Below the pieces are notes generated by a model. That model had not been told where the DNA came from, ran no database searches, and saw only the letters and a program-made list of their open reading frames with translations. 20,609 bases of DNA from JABMMZ01 sp044373665 (GTDB taxonomy: Bacteria; Bacteroidota; Bacteroidia; NS11-12g; UBA955). The position numbers were made by a program, and so were the translations under genes. Below are positions 6,633 to 14,727 of the stretch, piece by piece (positions within the stretch are counted from its first letter, which is position 1; the number at the start of each line of letters is the position of its first letter). Where the stretch lies: assembly GCA_044373665.1 (NCBI GenBank), contig JBIPNH010000033.1, forward strand, positions 1-20,609, written 5' to 3'.

Positions 6633-7475
6633 ATGAAAAAATCAGCACTAAACTTTGTCGTATTGCTTGGAATGATTCTCCTTGCATCTTGCGGTGGTCA
6701 AATTAGATTAACCGAGACTGAATCAATTGGTAAAGACGCAGTAAAAAATTCTGTATGTGAAAATGATGATATAAAAATATCATATGACATGTGGGGAGAA
6801 AATGGAATTATGTATTTCTCTTTGTATAACAAAACAGACAAACCAATGTACATCGATTGGAAACGTTCTGTGTTTATTTATAACGATTGGAAAAATAATT
6901 ATTGGGTTGAAAAAACAACAACCGAATCTTACTTAGTGCCTTCAGGTGCCGGTAGAAATATTACCTATTCCAATAAAGTATCTATGGTTACAGCAGAAAG
7001 AGTAACTTTTATTCCGCCCAAAACATATGTGTCTGTTCCTATGACATATGTTATATTCAATAACATTAACCAAGTTAATACAGCTAAGACTGGTGATAAC
7101 AAAGTGTCTGTATTAATTACAGATAATTTGAAAATGGATAAAACAGCAACTAAAGTAAAAATTCCTAGTACGACAGGAAAAGGAAATGTTGAGGCTTATC
7201 AAAAAACATTTACTACTGAAACAACACCTGCCCGTTTCAGAAATTTCTTAACATATTCATCTAACGAGAATTTCTCAACTGAAAAATATATTGAAAACGA
7301 GTTTATCATCAGCAAGTATACTCAAATGTCAACAAAAAATTTCTTTGGTAAAGCAACTAAAGTGAAAGTAACTGCTAAAACTTTTGGTTCAAAATATAAC
7401 GCTAAAGTAAATGTTTATGACTCTCCTTATAAAAACGGAAGTAGCTTCTACAAAACTTTAATTCAAGTGAAGTAG
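6633..7475 (+). CDS. Predicted lipoprotein, Bacteroidota-type, function unknown
   Basis: A 280-residue exported lipoprotein. The signal is clear: MKKSALNFVVLLGMILLASC, with lipobox LASC and the anchor Cys at residue 20, followed by GGQIRLTE. The mature region begins with a beta-rich part (ISYDMWGENGIMYFSLYNKT near 50, then PMYIDWKRSVFIYNDW) that looks like an immunoglobulin-like or transglutaminase-accessory fold by pattern only. It ends with a lysine-rich half (TKNFFGKATKVKVTAKTFGSK). No catalytic motif is visible. It stands alone, with an exact TAnnTTTG element in front and a perfect ten-base-pair hairpin terminator behind, so it is probably made as a single-gene unit. It lies divergent to the broken luxR-type gene and could once have been its target; this is speculative. 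Confidence 0.8.
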   Translation: MKKSALNFVVLLGMILLASCGGQIRLTETESIGKDAVKNSVCENDDIKISYDMWGENGIMYFSLYNKTDKPMYIDWKRSVFIYNDWKNNYWVEKTTTESYLVPSGAGRNITYSNKVSMVTAERVTFIPPKTYVSVPMTYVIFNNINQVNTAKTGDNKVSVLITDNLKMDKTATKVKIPSTTGKGNVEAYQKTFTTETTPARFRNFLTYSSNENFSTEKYIENEFIISKYTQMSTKNFFGKATKVKVTAKTFGSKYNAKVNVYDSPYKNGSSFYKTLIQVK

Positions 7476-7494
7476 TTCCGTCTTCTTGTATTTT

Positions 7495-7530
7495 AAAAAA
7501 GAGCTTATCGTTGCGATAAGCTCTTTTTTT
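7495..7530 (+). terminator. Intrinsic terminator after the lipoprotein gene
   Basis: A perfect ten-base-pair stem, GAGCTTATCG (7501-7510) and CGATAAGCTC (7514-7523), closes a TTG loop. It is preceded by six A and followed by seven T, so the stem can extend by A-T pairs and could work in both directions. It separates the lipoprotein from the next operon. Confidence 0.9.
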
Positions 7531-7575
7531 GTTGTTTTTATCTTTCTTTTTTAGTTGTATTTTGCAACCATAAAA

Positions 7576-8538
7576 ATGAATCAATCCACTAAAAATGCGT
7601 TTGTGCAATTGCACGTTGCGGTATTTATATTTGGCTTCACTGCTATTTTAGGTAAAATGATTACACAAGATCATTTTACTATCGTTTGGCATCGTATGTG
7701 GATAGCAGCGTTTGGTTTTTTATTGTTTCCTCAGTTTATCAAAACGCTATTCAAAACATCTCTTAAGCATTTTGTTTATTTGTTAGGTATCGGTTGTTTG
7801 GTGGCTATTCACTGGATTACTTTTTATGGGTCTATTAAGATAGGCGACAGTGCCTCTCTTACCCTCGGTTGTTTCGGTTTAACAAGCACTTTTACATCGA
7901 TACTTGAACCTCTTATTTATCGCAAAAAATTTGAAGTGCTTGAGCTTTTACTCGGACTATTGGCTTTAATCGGGATAGCAATTATTGCCTATTTCTCGCC
8001 TGATAATGCAGGTGTTGGAAATTATCCTTTGGCCATAATTGTGGGTGTGTTTTCTTCATTTGTTGCTGCACTTTTTTCGACTATTAATTCTACTTTAGCC
8101 AATAAAATTGATACCAAAGTAATGACTTTTGCCGAACTTTTGGGAGGTTTCCTTTTTCTAAGTATATTTTTGGTTTTAAGTATAGACGTCCCCTATATAC
8201 TGCCAATTGATTCGTTTATGAGAGTTCCGCTTACAGATAATCCTATGTTTATCAATTCACCATACGCCGATATAGTGTGGATACTTATTCTTTCTTTGGT
8301 TTGTACGAATATCGCTTTTGTAATGAATCTAAACGCCATGAAAAAGGTTTCGGCTTTTACAGCCAATTTAGCCATAAATTTAGAGCCAGTTTACGGAATT
8401 ATTTTGGCCGCATTTCTTTTAAAAGAACACCATTTTTTAAATCCATACTTTTATTTTGGTGCAGGCATCATTTTATTAAGTGTACTTATTCATTCTATTG
8501 TTAAATACCGTGCAAGAAAATATCAATCAAATAATTAA
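7576..8538 (+). CDS. EamA/DMT-superfamily transporter
   Basis: A 320-residue integral membrane protein with about ten hydrophobic helices arranged as two EamA repeats. Repeat one begins at FIFGFTAILGK and includes HRMWIAAFGFLLFP and GSIKIGDSASLTLGCFGLTSTFTSILEP. Repeat two covers SSFVAALFSTINSTLANK through SAFTANLAINLEPVYGIILAAFLLKEHH, the usual end of such transporters. Members export or exchange metabolites (amino acids, nucleotide sugars, drugs); the substrate cannot be read from sequence. ATG at 7576 is chosen because an in-frame TTG at 7555 would add residues before the normal start. It is the first gene after the terminator and overlaps the nitroreductase start by 29 bases, which implies co-transcription. 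Confidence 0.88.
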   Translation: MNQSTKNAFVQLHVAVFIFGFTAILGKMITQDHFTIVWHRMWIAAFGFLLFPQFIKTLFKTSLKHFVYLLGIGCLVAIHWITFYGSIKIGDSASLTLGCFGLTSTFTSILEPLIYRKKFEVLELLLGLLALIGIAIIAYFSPDNAGVGNYPLAIIVGVFSSFVAALFSTINSTLANKIDTKVMTFAELLGGFLFLSIFLVLSIDVPYILPIDSFMRVPLTDNPMFINSPYADIVWILILSLVCTNIAFVMNLNAMKKVSAFTANLAINLEPVYGIILAAFLLKEHHFLNPYFYFGAGIILLSVLIHSIVKYRARKYQSNN

Positions 8539-9082
8539 AAACAGAAGGAGCATTTACCCTCGCGAATTCAATGGAAATCCTGTTGCGGATGAAATTATAC
8601 AAGTCCTGTTGGAAAATGCGAATTTTGCGCCCAATCACAAGTCTAATTACCCTTGGCGATTTGTAGTTGTAACAAAAGAATATGTGCCTCAATGGATTCA
8701 AAAAGCCATTGAAATTACCCAAGCCTCTGAACTCAATGTGTCTGAGCAAAAAATAAGTAAGTTAACCAATATGGCTTCACAAATTGGGGCTTGTATTGCT
8801 ATTGTTTGGGATAAGGAAGATTTAAATAAACACGAAATTGAAGATATAAGCGCCATAGCATGTGCTATTCAAAATATATATTTGAGTTTGTCGCAATTCG
8901 AGCACGTGGGTGGATATTGGAGTACCGGTTTTGGAACATACAACCCGACAATGTCTGAGTTTTTGGAATTAACACCTCAACAACAATTACTCGGTTTTTT
9001 TGTGTTGGGCGAAGTTGACCATAAACGTACCGAAGGAATGAAAAAAAATGTAAATCAATTTGTGAGATATTTCAACAGATAA
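8510..9082 (+). CDS. Nitroreductase-family flavoprotein (YdjA-like)
   Basis: A 190-residue FMN-dependent oxidoreductase of the nitroreductase family. The GTG at 8510 gives MQENINQIIKNRRSIYPREF, the standard N-terminus with the FMN-phosphate-binding RRS at about residues 12-14. An upstream in-frame GTG at 8480 would add a hydrophobic tail not seen in the family. ENANFAPNHKSNYPWRFVVV near 43 matches the YdjA-type AP-NHK-x-x-PWRF pattern, and the C-terminal LLGFFVLGEVD segment contains the usual G-x-x-x-L-G. The natural substrate is unknown; such enzymes use NAD(P)H to reduce nitro groups, quinones or similar. Its stop abuts the MBOAT start with no gap, so it is translated in the same operon, but no functional link to acetylation is evident. 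Confidence 0.88.
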   Translation: MQENINQIIKNRRSIYPREFNGNPVADEIIQVLLENANFAPNHKSNYPWRFVVVTKEYVPQWIQKAIEITQASELNVSEQKISKLTNMASQIGACIAIVWDKEDLNKHEIEDISAIACAIQNIYLSLSQFEHVGGYWSTGFGTYNPTMSEFLELTPQQQLLGFFVLGEVDHKRTEGMKKNVNQFVRYFNR

Positions 9083-10468
9083 ATGACCTTTAATTCCATT
9101 CCATTTGTATTATTTGTTCTGCTTTTTTTTCTTGTTTGGGCAAGGATAAAACAAAACAATAAACTAAAATGGCTGTGGATTGTGTTGATGTCCTCTGTGT
9201 TTTATGCATGGTGGGATTGGCGGTTTTTAATTATCCTTTTTGCTACAGGGGCTATCGATTATTATACAGGAAATAAAATTGTAAAAAGTCCCCAATACAA
9301 AAAAGTATGGCTGTGGCTTTCATTGGGTTCTAATATTCTTTCATTAATTGCCTTTAAATACAGCGCTTGGCTTGCAGGTCTATTTGATCAGTTGTTTAAT
9401 ACCCAAATAGTCCATTCTTTGCCCGCTTTTACTTTAGTTGTGCCCGTTGGAATTAGTTTTTATACTTTCAATTCAATGAGCTATACCATCGATTTGTACA
9501 GGGGAAAAGCAAAAACCGCAGACTCCATGCTTCATTTTTTTGCATTTATTTCTTTTTTCCCTCATTTAGTCGCTGGTCCCATTATACGTGCTAAAGAAAT
9601 TTTAGGTCAATTAAGCCGAAATACCACCGTGAACTATTTGCAAATACTCAATGGGGTAAAAATTATTATTTGGGGTTTTTTTCAAAAAATGGTATTGGCA
9701 GACAATTTAGCCGTTTTTGTAAATGAAAAGTTTCAAGATGTAAATGCCACAAGTGATTCACTAACTTGGTGGCTATGTATGCTTGGGTTTACTTTTCAGA
9801 TTTTTTTCGACTTTAATGGTTATTCTACCATTGCACGAGGGTTGGCAAAGTGTTGCGGAATTCATTTTAAGCTCAATTTTAATCAACCCTATCGCGCTCT
9901 TTCTTTTCGTGCTTTTTGGCAAAAATGGCATATTTCGCTGTCTAGCTTTTTTAAGGATTATGTTTACAAGTCATTGGGAGGAAACAAAGGAAATAAATGG
10001 CAAACAGAAATCAATAAATGGATTACAATGCTCGTTTCTGGGATATGGCACGGTGCCAATTTAACTTTCTTGTTTTGGGGCGCTATTCACGCATTTTTTC
10101 TTACCATTGAATCTTTATTGAAAGCTAAACTTAGAATCAAAATACCTTCTTTTTTATCTGCCTTTGTTGTAATGCTTGGGGTTGTTTTGGCTTGGGTGTT
10201 TTTTAGAGCAAATTCCATAGGAGACGCCATTTATGTGCTAGAGAAAATGCTTAGTTTTAATTCTAATGGTGACATTAAAACAGTTCTTTTGAGCAATGTG
10301 TTTTTGTGGCTAGTAGTTTCTTTTGTGGTTGTTTATGGTCCTCGGAAAGTGAATTTATTTGGATTGCAAAAACACCTTATTGTCCAGTCGCTTTTTTGGG
10401 GTCTATTATTACTTTCATGTATTTATCTTCGTGGTCCTGAACAACAATTTATCTATTTCCAATTCTAA
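9083..10468 (+). CDS. MBOAT-family O-acyltransferase (AlgI-like)
   Basis: A 461-residue polytopic membrane-bound O-acyltransferase. Family landmarks in order: SSVFYAWWDWRFLIIL near 32, VVPVGISFYTFNSMSYTIDLYRG near 121, FISFFPHLVAGPIIRAKE near 154, DFNGYSTIARGLAKCCGI near 247, YRALSFRAFWQKWHISLSSFFKDYVY near 274 and SGIWHGANLTFLFWG with the invariant catalytic His323. This order is that of AlgI, PatA and DltB, which pass acyl groups across the inner membrane to a periplasmic partner that modifies an exported polymer. The next gene, an SGNH-type protein, is coupled through a TAATG stop/start overlap and is the likely partner. The acceptor (exopolysaccharide, LPS sugar or peptidoglycan) is not identifiable here because no synthase or polymerase genes lie beside it. 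Confidence 0.93.
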   Translation: MTFNSIPFVLFVLLFFLVWARIKQNNKLKWLWIVLMSSVFYAWWDWRFLIILFATGAIDYYTGNKIVKSPQYKKVWLWLSLGSNILSLIAFKYSAWLAGLFDQLFNTQIVHSLPAFTLVVPVGISFYTFNSMSYTIDLYRGKAKTADSMLHFFAFISFFPHLVAGPIIRAKEILGQLSRNTTVNYLQILNGVKIIIWGFFQKMVLADNLAVFVNEKFQDVNATSDSLTWWLCMLGFTFQIFFDFNGYSTIARGLAKCCGIHFKLNFNQPYRALSFRAFWQKWHISLSSFFKDYVYKSLGGNKGNKWQTEINKWITMLVSGIWHGANLTFLFWGAIHAFFLTIESLLKAKLRIKIPSFLSAFVVMLGVVLAWVFFRANSIGDAIYVLEKMLSFNSNGDIKTVLLSNVFLWLVVSFVVVYGPRKVNLFGLQKHLIVQSLFWGLLLLSCIYLRGPEQQFIYFQF

Positions 10469-11394
10469 TGAAAGCTGCTCAATTCAAAATAAAAAAAGCC
10501 ATTAAAACAATCTTCGGAATTGTTTTGGTTTTTGTTTTGGGATTGTGTTTGATGATTTGGGGTGCGCCTCAACAAGCCTCTAATAAAATGATGAGTGAAG
10601 CTTTTTGGGCAAACAAGTTGGTTAATGCCCCTGTTTATGACATTGTTGTGGTTGGAGATTCTAGAGTTTATAGAGGAATAAATCCGCAAATAATTGAACA
10701 ACAATTTAAGTCGAAGGTTCGATGTTTTAACTTTGGTTTTAGTAGCGCTGGTCTCGATACGGTTTTGCTAAATGAAGCAAGTAAAAAACTCAAAAACAGC
10801 GGAATGAAAACCCTGTTAATTGGTGTTTCTGTGAATAGTTTTTACCCCCATGCTTTAAAAAATCAACATTTTAAGGAGTGGCAGCATAAGCCCAAAAAAG
10901 AGTTATGGATTAAGCGCCATTTATACCCTCATTTAAGTCAATTAAGCCCTTATGCTCTTTCAGATTTATATCATTTGGGGAGTAATAATCAATATTACGA
11001 GTTTTTTAAACCCCAAATTGGATTTGTGTATTCGTGTAAATTCCCTATTGATACCAATGCCGCCATTCAGCCTTACCGACAGTATTTCGAAAGAACTCAA
11101 TGTTCTGATTTAGCTGTCAATTTGTTTATGAATAAATTAGCAAAGATGAAATTACAAGGCTATAATATTGTTTTGTTAAGGGTGCCTGCATCCTATACCA
11201 TGTGGAAAATGGAAGATGAATTTACGGTAGATTTAATAAACAGTATTAAGTTGCAAGCAAAACAAATGGGGATTTTGTGGATACAAACTAAGCCAAGTAT
11301 ACGCACTTATGATGGAAGTCATTTGATAGATAAAACAACCAATCAGTTTTCGCAATATGTAGCCAAAGAACTAATTAGAAATCTTTCAAAATGA
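10468..11394 (+). CDS. SGNH-hydrolase-like partner of the MBOAT acyltransferase
   Basis: A 308-residue protein with one N-terminal membrane helix (about residues 13-31, IFGIVLVFVLGLCLMIW) and a predicted periplasmic SGNH-like domain. Block I is VVVGDSRVYRG with D64 and nucleophile S65; NFGFSSAG near 86 fits block II, LLIGVSVNSFYP near 112 the next strand, and TYDGSHLI gives a DxxH pair, D282 and H285, completing a Ser-His-Asp triad. It resembles the AlgJ/AlgX, PatB and DltD partners of MBOAT proteins in layout but not closely in sequence. Its start overlaps the MBOAT stop (TAATG), strongly implying joint translation. Predicted role: O-acetylation or deacetylation of a surface polymer. The next gene, queG, starts inside its stop codon. 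Confidence 0.78.
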   Translation: MKAAQFKIKKAIKTIFGIVLVFVLGLCLMIWGAPQQASNKMMSEAFWANKLVNAPVYDIVVVGDSRVYRGINPQIIEQQFKSKVRCFNFGFSSAGLDTVLLNEASKKLKNSGMKTLLIGVSVNSFYPHALKNQHFKEWQHKPKKELWIKRHLYPHLSQLSPYALSDLYHLGSNNQYYEFFKPQIGFVYSCKFPIDTNAAIQPYRQYFERTQCSDLAVNLFMNKLAKMKLQGYNIVLLRVPASYTMWKMEDEFTVDLINSIKLQAKQMGILWIQTKPSIRTYDGSHLIDKTTNQFSQYVAKELIRNLSK

Positions 11395-12326
11395 TGAGCC
11401 CTCATAAAAATAGCGAAACCATTAAACGAATAGCGAAACAGTTAGGGTTTGATTTTTGTGGAATTTCTAAGGCTCAGTTTTTGGAAAAAGAAGCCCCTCG
11501 ATTAGAAGCTTTTTTGAAACAACAATACCATGGTAAAATGTCATACCTAGAGAATTATTTTGACAAGCGATTAGACCCGCGATTGTTGGTTGAAGGGGCA
11601 CAAACAGTAATAAGTTTAATGGTGAATTATTATCCCAGTGAGGTTAGCAAAACCACTGATTTAAAAATAGCAAAATATGCTTACGGAGAAGATTATCATG
11701 AGGTGGTAAAGGAGAAGTGCAAACAAATGATAGAACAGATTCAAACGCAAATAGGAGCGGTGAATGCAAGGAGTTTTGTAGACAGCGGTCCTGTAATGGA
11801 AAGAGCATGGGCCGAAAAAAGTGGATTGGGCTGGATTGGGAAACATGGGCTTATTATTAATCCCAAAAAAGGCTCGTTTTTTTTTCTTGCGGATATTATT
11901 TTAGACTTAGAATGTCAAGAAGATGGACCCATTAAGGATTATTGTGGTACTTGTAATAAATGTGTTGAAGCTTGTCCTACGGAGGCTATATTGCCTAATA
12001 AAACCTTGAATGCCTCCAAATGTATTTCCTATTTAACGATTGAATTAAAGGAGGAAATTCCCACAAGCTTTGCAGGAAAAATGGACAATTGGATTTTTGG
12101 TTGTGATATCTGTCAGGATGTGTGTCCGTGGAATCGCTTTTCGACCCCACATCAAGAGGCTAGATTTGAACCTATTAAAGGATTATTGACAAAGGATGAA
12201 AAGGATTGGTTGCAAATGGAAGAGGAGGCGTTTAAGCAAGTATTTAAAAAAAGCCCAATTAAACGAACAAAATTAAAAGGAATTAAACGAAATGTAACTT
12301 TTATAAAAAATAAAAACAATGAATGA
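11391..12326 (+). CDS. queG: Epoxyqueuosine reductase
   Basis: A 311-residue cytoplasmic enzyme that reduces epoxyqueuosine to queuosine in tRNA, using cobalamin and two [4Fe-4S] clusters. The N-terminal DUF1730 part is visible, with ARSFVDSGPVMERAWAEKSG carrying the conserved Asp131, followed by GLGWIGKHGLIINPKKGSFFFLADI. Cluster motif one is CGTCNKCVEACP (C185, C188, C191, C195) and motif two CDICQDVCPWN (C238, C241, C245). KRTKLKGIKRN near the end is the usual tRNA-binding tail. Length is shorter than E. coli QueG (about 379), as is common for members without the C-terminal HEAT repeats. Two adjacent ATGs (11391 and 11394) are possible starts. It overlaps both neighbours by four to eight bases. 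Confidence 0.95.
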   Translation: MMSPHKNSETIKRIAKQLGFDFCGISKAQFLEKEAPRLEAFLKQQYHGKMSYLENYFDKRLDPRLLVEGAQTVISLMVNYYPSEVSKTTDLKIAKYAYGEDYHEVVKEKCKQMIEQIQTQIGAVNARSFVDSGPVMERAWAEKSGLGWIGKHGLIINPKKGSFFFLADIILDLECQEDGPIKDYCGTCNKCVEACPTEAILPNKTLNASKCISYLTIELKEEIPTSFAGKMDNWIFGCDICQDVCPWNRFSTPHQEARFEPIKGLLTKDEKDWLQMEEEAFKQVFKKSPIKRTKLKGIKRNVTFIKNKNNE

Positions 12327-13008
12327 CTATGTATCAATTAAAAACTGGAAAGAAGACGAAAAGCCCAGAGAAAAATTACTAAAGCACGGCAAGCAAGCCC
12401 TATCAGATGCTGAATTAATCGCTATTTTATTGGGGACAGGAACCAAAGAAACGTCTGCCATTGACCTAGCTAGGGCGTTGCTGCTTTTGGGTCAAAACAA
12501 TCTCAATGAATTGGCGCGATTGAGTGTAAAAGACCTTTGCAAAGTGAATGGTATTGGACCAGCTAAAGCTATTACAATTATAGCAGCCATAGAGTTGGGA
12601 GCACGCAAACAACACCTTGCAGCGGTGGAAAGGCCCCAAATTAGGTCGAGCCGAGAGGCCTATTTGGTAATGAAATCAAAACTCGAAGATTTAAGTCACG
12701 AAGAATTTTGGGTCATAACGCTTGATAGGAAAAATTCGGTCATCAATACTTACCGAATAAGTGAAGGAGGTATAACGGGAACGGTTGTAGATGTTAGGAA
12801 AATATTAAAAATAGCACTCGATGACAAAAGTACAGGAATAATGCTTTTTCACAACCATCCCTCAGGTAATTTACAACCTAGTCATGCTGATATTGAGCTA
12901 ACGAAGAAAATGACAGAAGCAGGTAAAATAATGGACATCAGTGTGCTAGATCATTTGATTATCACACAAACCAGTTATTACAGTTTTACAGACGAGAGCC
13001 TTATCTGA
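12319..13008 (+). CDS. radC: RadC-family JAB/MPN-domain protein
   Basis: A 229-residue RadC homologue. The N-terminus KPREKLLKHGKQALSDAELIAILLGTGT is characteristic. A helix-hairpin-helix segment follows (VNGIGPAKAITIIAAIELG near residue 74), then the JAMM metal motif HNHPSGNLQPSHAD with H178, H180 and D191. The intact motif suggests a zinc-dependent hydrolase fold; the early DNA-repair role given to RadC is not supported by later genetics, and the true function is unknown. It overlaps queG by eight bases and is the last gene before a new promoter, so it ends the operon that starts at 7576. No mobile element surrounds it, unlike many plasmid or island copies of radC; it is the core chromosomal form. 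Confidence 0.95.
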   Translation: MNDYVSIKNWKEDEKPREKLLKHGKQALSDAELIAILLGTGTKETSAIDLARALLLLGQNNLNELARLSVKDLCKVNGIGPAKAITIIAAIELGARKQHLAAVERPQIRSSREAYLVMKSKLEDLSHEEFWVITLDRKNSVINTYRISEGGITGTVVDVRKILKIALDDKSTGIMLFHNHPSGNLQPSHADIELTKKMTEAGKIMDISVLDHLIITQTSYYSFTDESLI

Positions 13009-13013
13009 TATTT

Positions 13014-13046
13014 TTTGAATAAAATGGATAAATTAGCTTATATTTG
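13014..13046 (+). promoter_or_regulatory. Predicted promoter of the bamD operon
   Basis: TTTG (13014-13017), a 21-base spacer and TATATTTG (13039-13046) form a full Bacteroidota-type promoter with an exact TAnnTTTG -7 element. The predicted transcript start falls just upstream of the GTG at 13066, which supports that start codon and separates bamD from radC. Confidence 0.65.
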
Positions 13047-13065
13047 CAGATTGTTTTCAATTTAG

Positions 13066-13872
13066 GTGAATAGACTTTTAGCCATACTGACCATATTTAT
13101 TTTTGTTTCTTGTAGTGAATACGGGGAAGTTCTTAAAAAAGGAACACTTACACAAAAATATGATTATGCCGTAAAAGCATATCAAAAGAAAGATTATGTC
13201 AGAGCGCTTCCTTTGTTTGAAGAATTACTAGCCGCATACCGTGGTCAGCCTAAAAGTGAAGAAATCTATTTTTATTATTGCTATTGTTATTTCGGACAAG
13301 GTCAATATGAATTGGCAGCCTACCATTTCAAAAATTTTACAGAGAATTATTACAACAGCAAACACATGGAAGAGTGTGCATTTATGTACACCAAGTGCTT
13401 ATATAAAGACGCCTTACCTTATTTTTTAGACCAAACCAATACCGAAAAAGCAATAAGTGAAATTCAAGCTTTTTTGAATATTTATCCAAATTCAACCTTC
13501 AAGGACGAGTGTAATACTCAAGTGGAGTATTTAAGAAAAACTTTACAGAAAAAAGCATATGAAAATGCGCTACTCTTTTACAAAATCGAAGATTATAATG
13601 CTGCTGTGATTAGCTTTAAAAACGCAATTAAATCATTCCCAGATATCGAGAATAAAGATTACATCGAATTCTTAATACTGAAGTCATCATACTTGTTAGC
13701 CAAATACAGTGTAGATGAAAAACTAGTTGATAGATACAATTCTGTTTTCAAAGAATATGCCCACTTTGTTAAATACAACAAGGGTTCTAAATATTCTAAA
13801 CAAGCCATTGAAATTAACGAGAAAGCGGCAGTCGAACTTAACAAATACAAAAAAACAAACAACATAATATAA
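13066..13872 (+). CDS. bamD: Outer membrane protein assembly factor BamD
   Basis: A 268-residue outer-membrane lipoprotein of the BAM complex, which inserts beta-barrel proteins. The GTG start yields MNRLLAILTIFIFVSCSEYGEVLKKG: signal sequence with lipobox FVSC, Cys at residue 17, then the EYGEVLKKG segment typical of Bacteroidota BamD. TPR repeats follow: YDYAVKAYQKKDYVRALPLFEELLAAYRG, then EEIYFYYCYCYFGQGQYELAAYHFKNF, and AISEIQAFLNIYPNSTFKDEC. The tyrosine-rich YYCYCYFGQ and the FPNS/YPNS-type turns fit the family. The stop overlaps the next start in a TAATG arrangement, coupling it to the omega subunit gene. Position ahead of omega, coaBC and DUF4835 is the common Bacteroidota order and supports the call. 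Confidence 0.93.
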   Translation: MNRLLAILTIFIFVSCSEYGEVLKKGTLTQKYDYAVKAYQKKDYVRALPLFEELLAAYRGQPKSEEIYFYYCYCYFGQGQYELAAYHFKNFTENYYNSKHMEECAFMYTKCLYKDALPYFLDQTNTEKAISEIQAFLNIYPNSTFKDECNTQVEYLRKTLQKKAYENALLFYKIEDYNAAVISFKNAIKSFPDIENKDYIEFLILKSSYLLAKYSVDEKLVDRYNSVFKEYAHFVKYNKGSKYSKQAIEINEKAAVELNKYKKTNNII

Positions 13873-14198
13873 TGAAAGAATCAAAATTATCTCCAAGTGC
13901 AGAAGCAAGGAACCTTAGTGATTTAGAAGCAAAATCAGGGAATCTATACCTTTCTGCAGTAGTTATTGCTAAAAGAGCTAATCAAATTTCTCAACAGATT
14001 AAAGAAGAATTAAGTTCTAAACTTTCTGAATTTGCATCTGAGCATGACAACCTAGAAGAGATACACGAAAACAGAGAGCAAATTGAAATTAGTGCTGCAT
14101 ACGAAAAAATGCCAAAACCAACTATTTTAGCTTCTCAAGAGTTTTTAGACGATAAAATATACTACCGTTTGCCAAGTGATGATGGCGCTGAAGGATAA
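13872..14198 (+). CDS. rpoZ: RNA polymerase omega subunit, Bacteroidota type
   Basis: A 108-residue protein matching the short omega/RpoZ-like family of Bacteroidota. The conserved core is NLYLSAVVIAKRANQISQQIKEEL near residues 24-47, corresponding to the omega region that folds around the beta' C-terminus. The middle (EFASEHDNLEEIHENREQIEIS) is acidic and helical, and the end MPKPTILASQEFLDDKIYYRLP is a lineage-typical tail. The fold match to E. coli omega is limited to the core, but the position between bamD and coaBC is diagnostic. ATG overlaps the bamD stop (TAATG), and the coaC start lies inside its 3' end, so bamD, rpoZ and coaC are translationally coupled. Confidence 0.88.
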   Translation: MKESKLSPSAEARNLSDLEAKSGNLYLSAVVIAKRANQISQQIKEELSSKLSEFASEHDNLEEIHENREQIEISAAYEKMPKPTILASQEFLDDKIYYRLPSDDGAEG

Positions 14199-14727
14199 GC
14201 ATATTCTTATTGGCGTTTCGGGGAGTATTGCAGCCTACAAAACTGCATTTTTAGTCAGACTATTGGTCAAGGAAAAAGCGCAGGTTAAAGTGATTATGAC
14301 CAACGCTGCCAAGGAATTTATTGCCCCTGTTACGCTTTCTACTCTTAGTAAAAATCCTGTTTTGTCTGACTTTTACAAGTCGGATAATGGTGAATGGAAC
14401 AATCATGTTGAGCTAGGAATGTGGGCAGATGTAATGCTTATTGCTCCCGCCTCTGCTAATACCATCGCCAAAATGGCTCACGGACTTTGTGATAATTTAC
14501 TATTAGCCACTTATCTTTCCGCAAAATGTAAGGTTATGTTCGCTCCAGCTATGGATTTAGACATGTACCGTCACCCTGCGGTTCAATCCAACATTCAAAA
14601 ATTAGTTGAATACCAAAATATTCTTATTGATGCTGAAGAAGGTGAACTCGCAAGTGGTTTAAATGGAAAAGGAAGAATGGCAGAACCTGAACAGATTGTT
14701 GCAATCCTTAAGAATCATTTTGCCTAA
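14182..14727 (+). CDS. coaC: Phosphopantothenoylcysteine decarboxylase domain (CoaC part of CoaBC)
   Basis: A 181-residue flavoprotein domain that decarboxylates 4'-phosphopantothenoylcysteine in coenzyme A synthesis. GVSGSIAAYKTAFLVRLL opens the fold; the catalytic His lies in NNHVELGMWADVMLIAPASANTIAKMAHGLCDNLL; FAPAMDLDMYRHPA corresponds to the PAMNxxM substrate loop, with Asp where many bacteria have Asn (frequent in Bacteroidota as far as I recall). LASGLNGKGRMAEP is the flexible lid containing the reactive-flap Gly-x-Gly. Frame 1 stops at TAA 14725-14727 where CoaBC normally continues into CoaB; CoaB is intact in frame 2. Three start codons (GTG 14176, ATG 14179, ATG 14182) are adjacent; the last is used. 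See the coaB entry for the frame break. Confidence 0.88.
   Translation: MALKDKHILIGVSGSIAAYKTAFLVRLLVKEKAQVKVIMTNAAKEFIAPVTLSTLSKNPVLSDFYKSDNGEWNNHVELGMWADVMLIAPASANTIAKMAHGLCDNLLLATYLSAKCKVMFAPAMDLDMYRHPAVQSNIQKLVEYQNILIDAEEGELASGLNGKGRMAEPEQIVAILKNHFA

Noticed and set aside
7558..7564. TATTTTG before the EamA transporter as a promoter
   Set aside because: One base shorter than TAnnTTTG; the spacing to a TTG at 7532 is permissive, but the match is too loose in a T-rich region.
9783..10064. A 93-codon plus-strand frame inside the MBOAT gene
   Set aside because: It lies wholly within conserved MBOAT sequence in another frame, with no start context and no recognisable domain.
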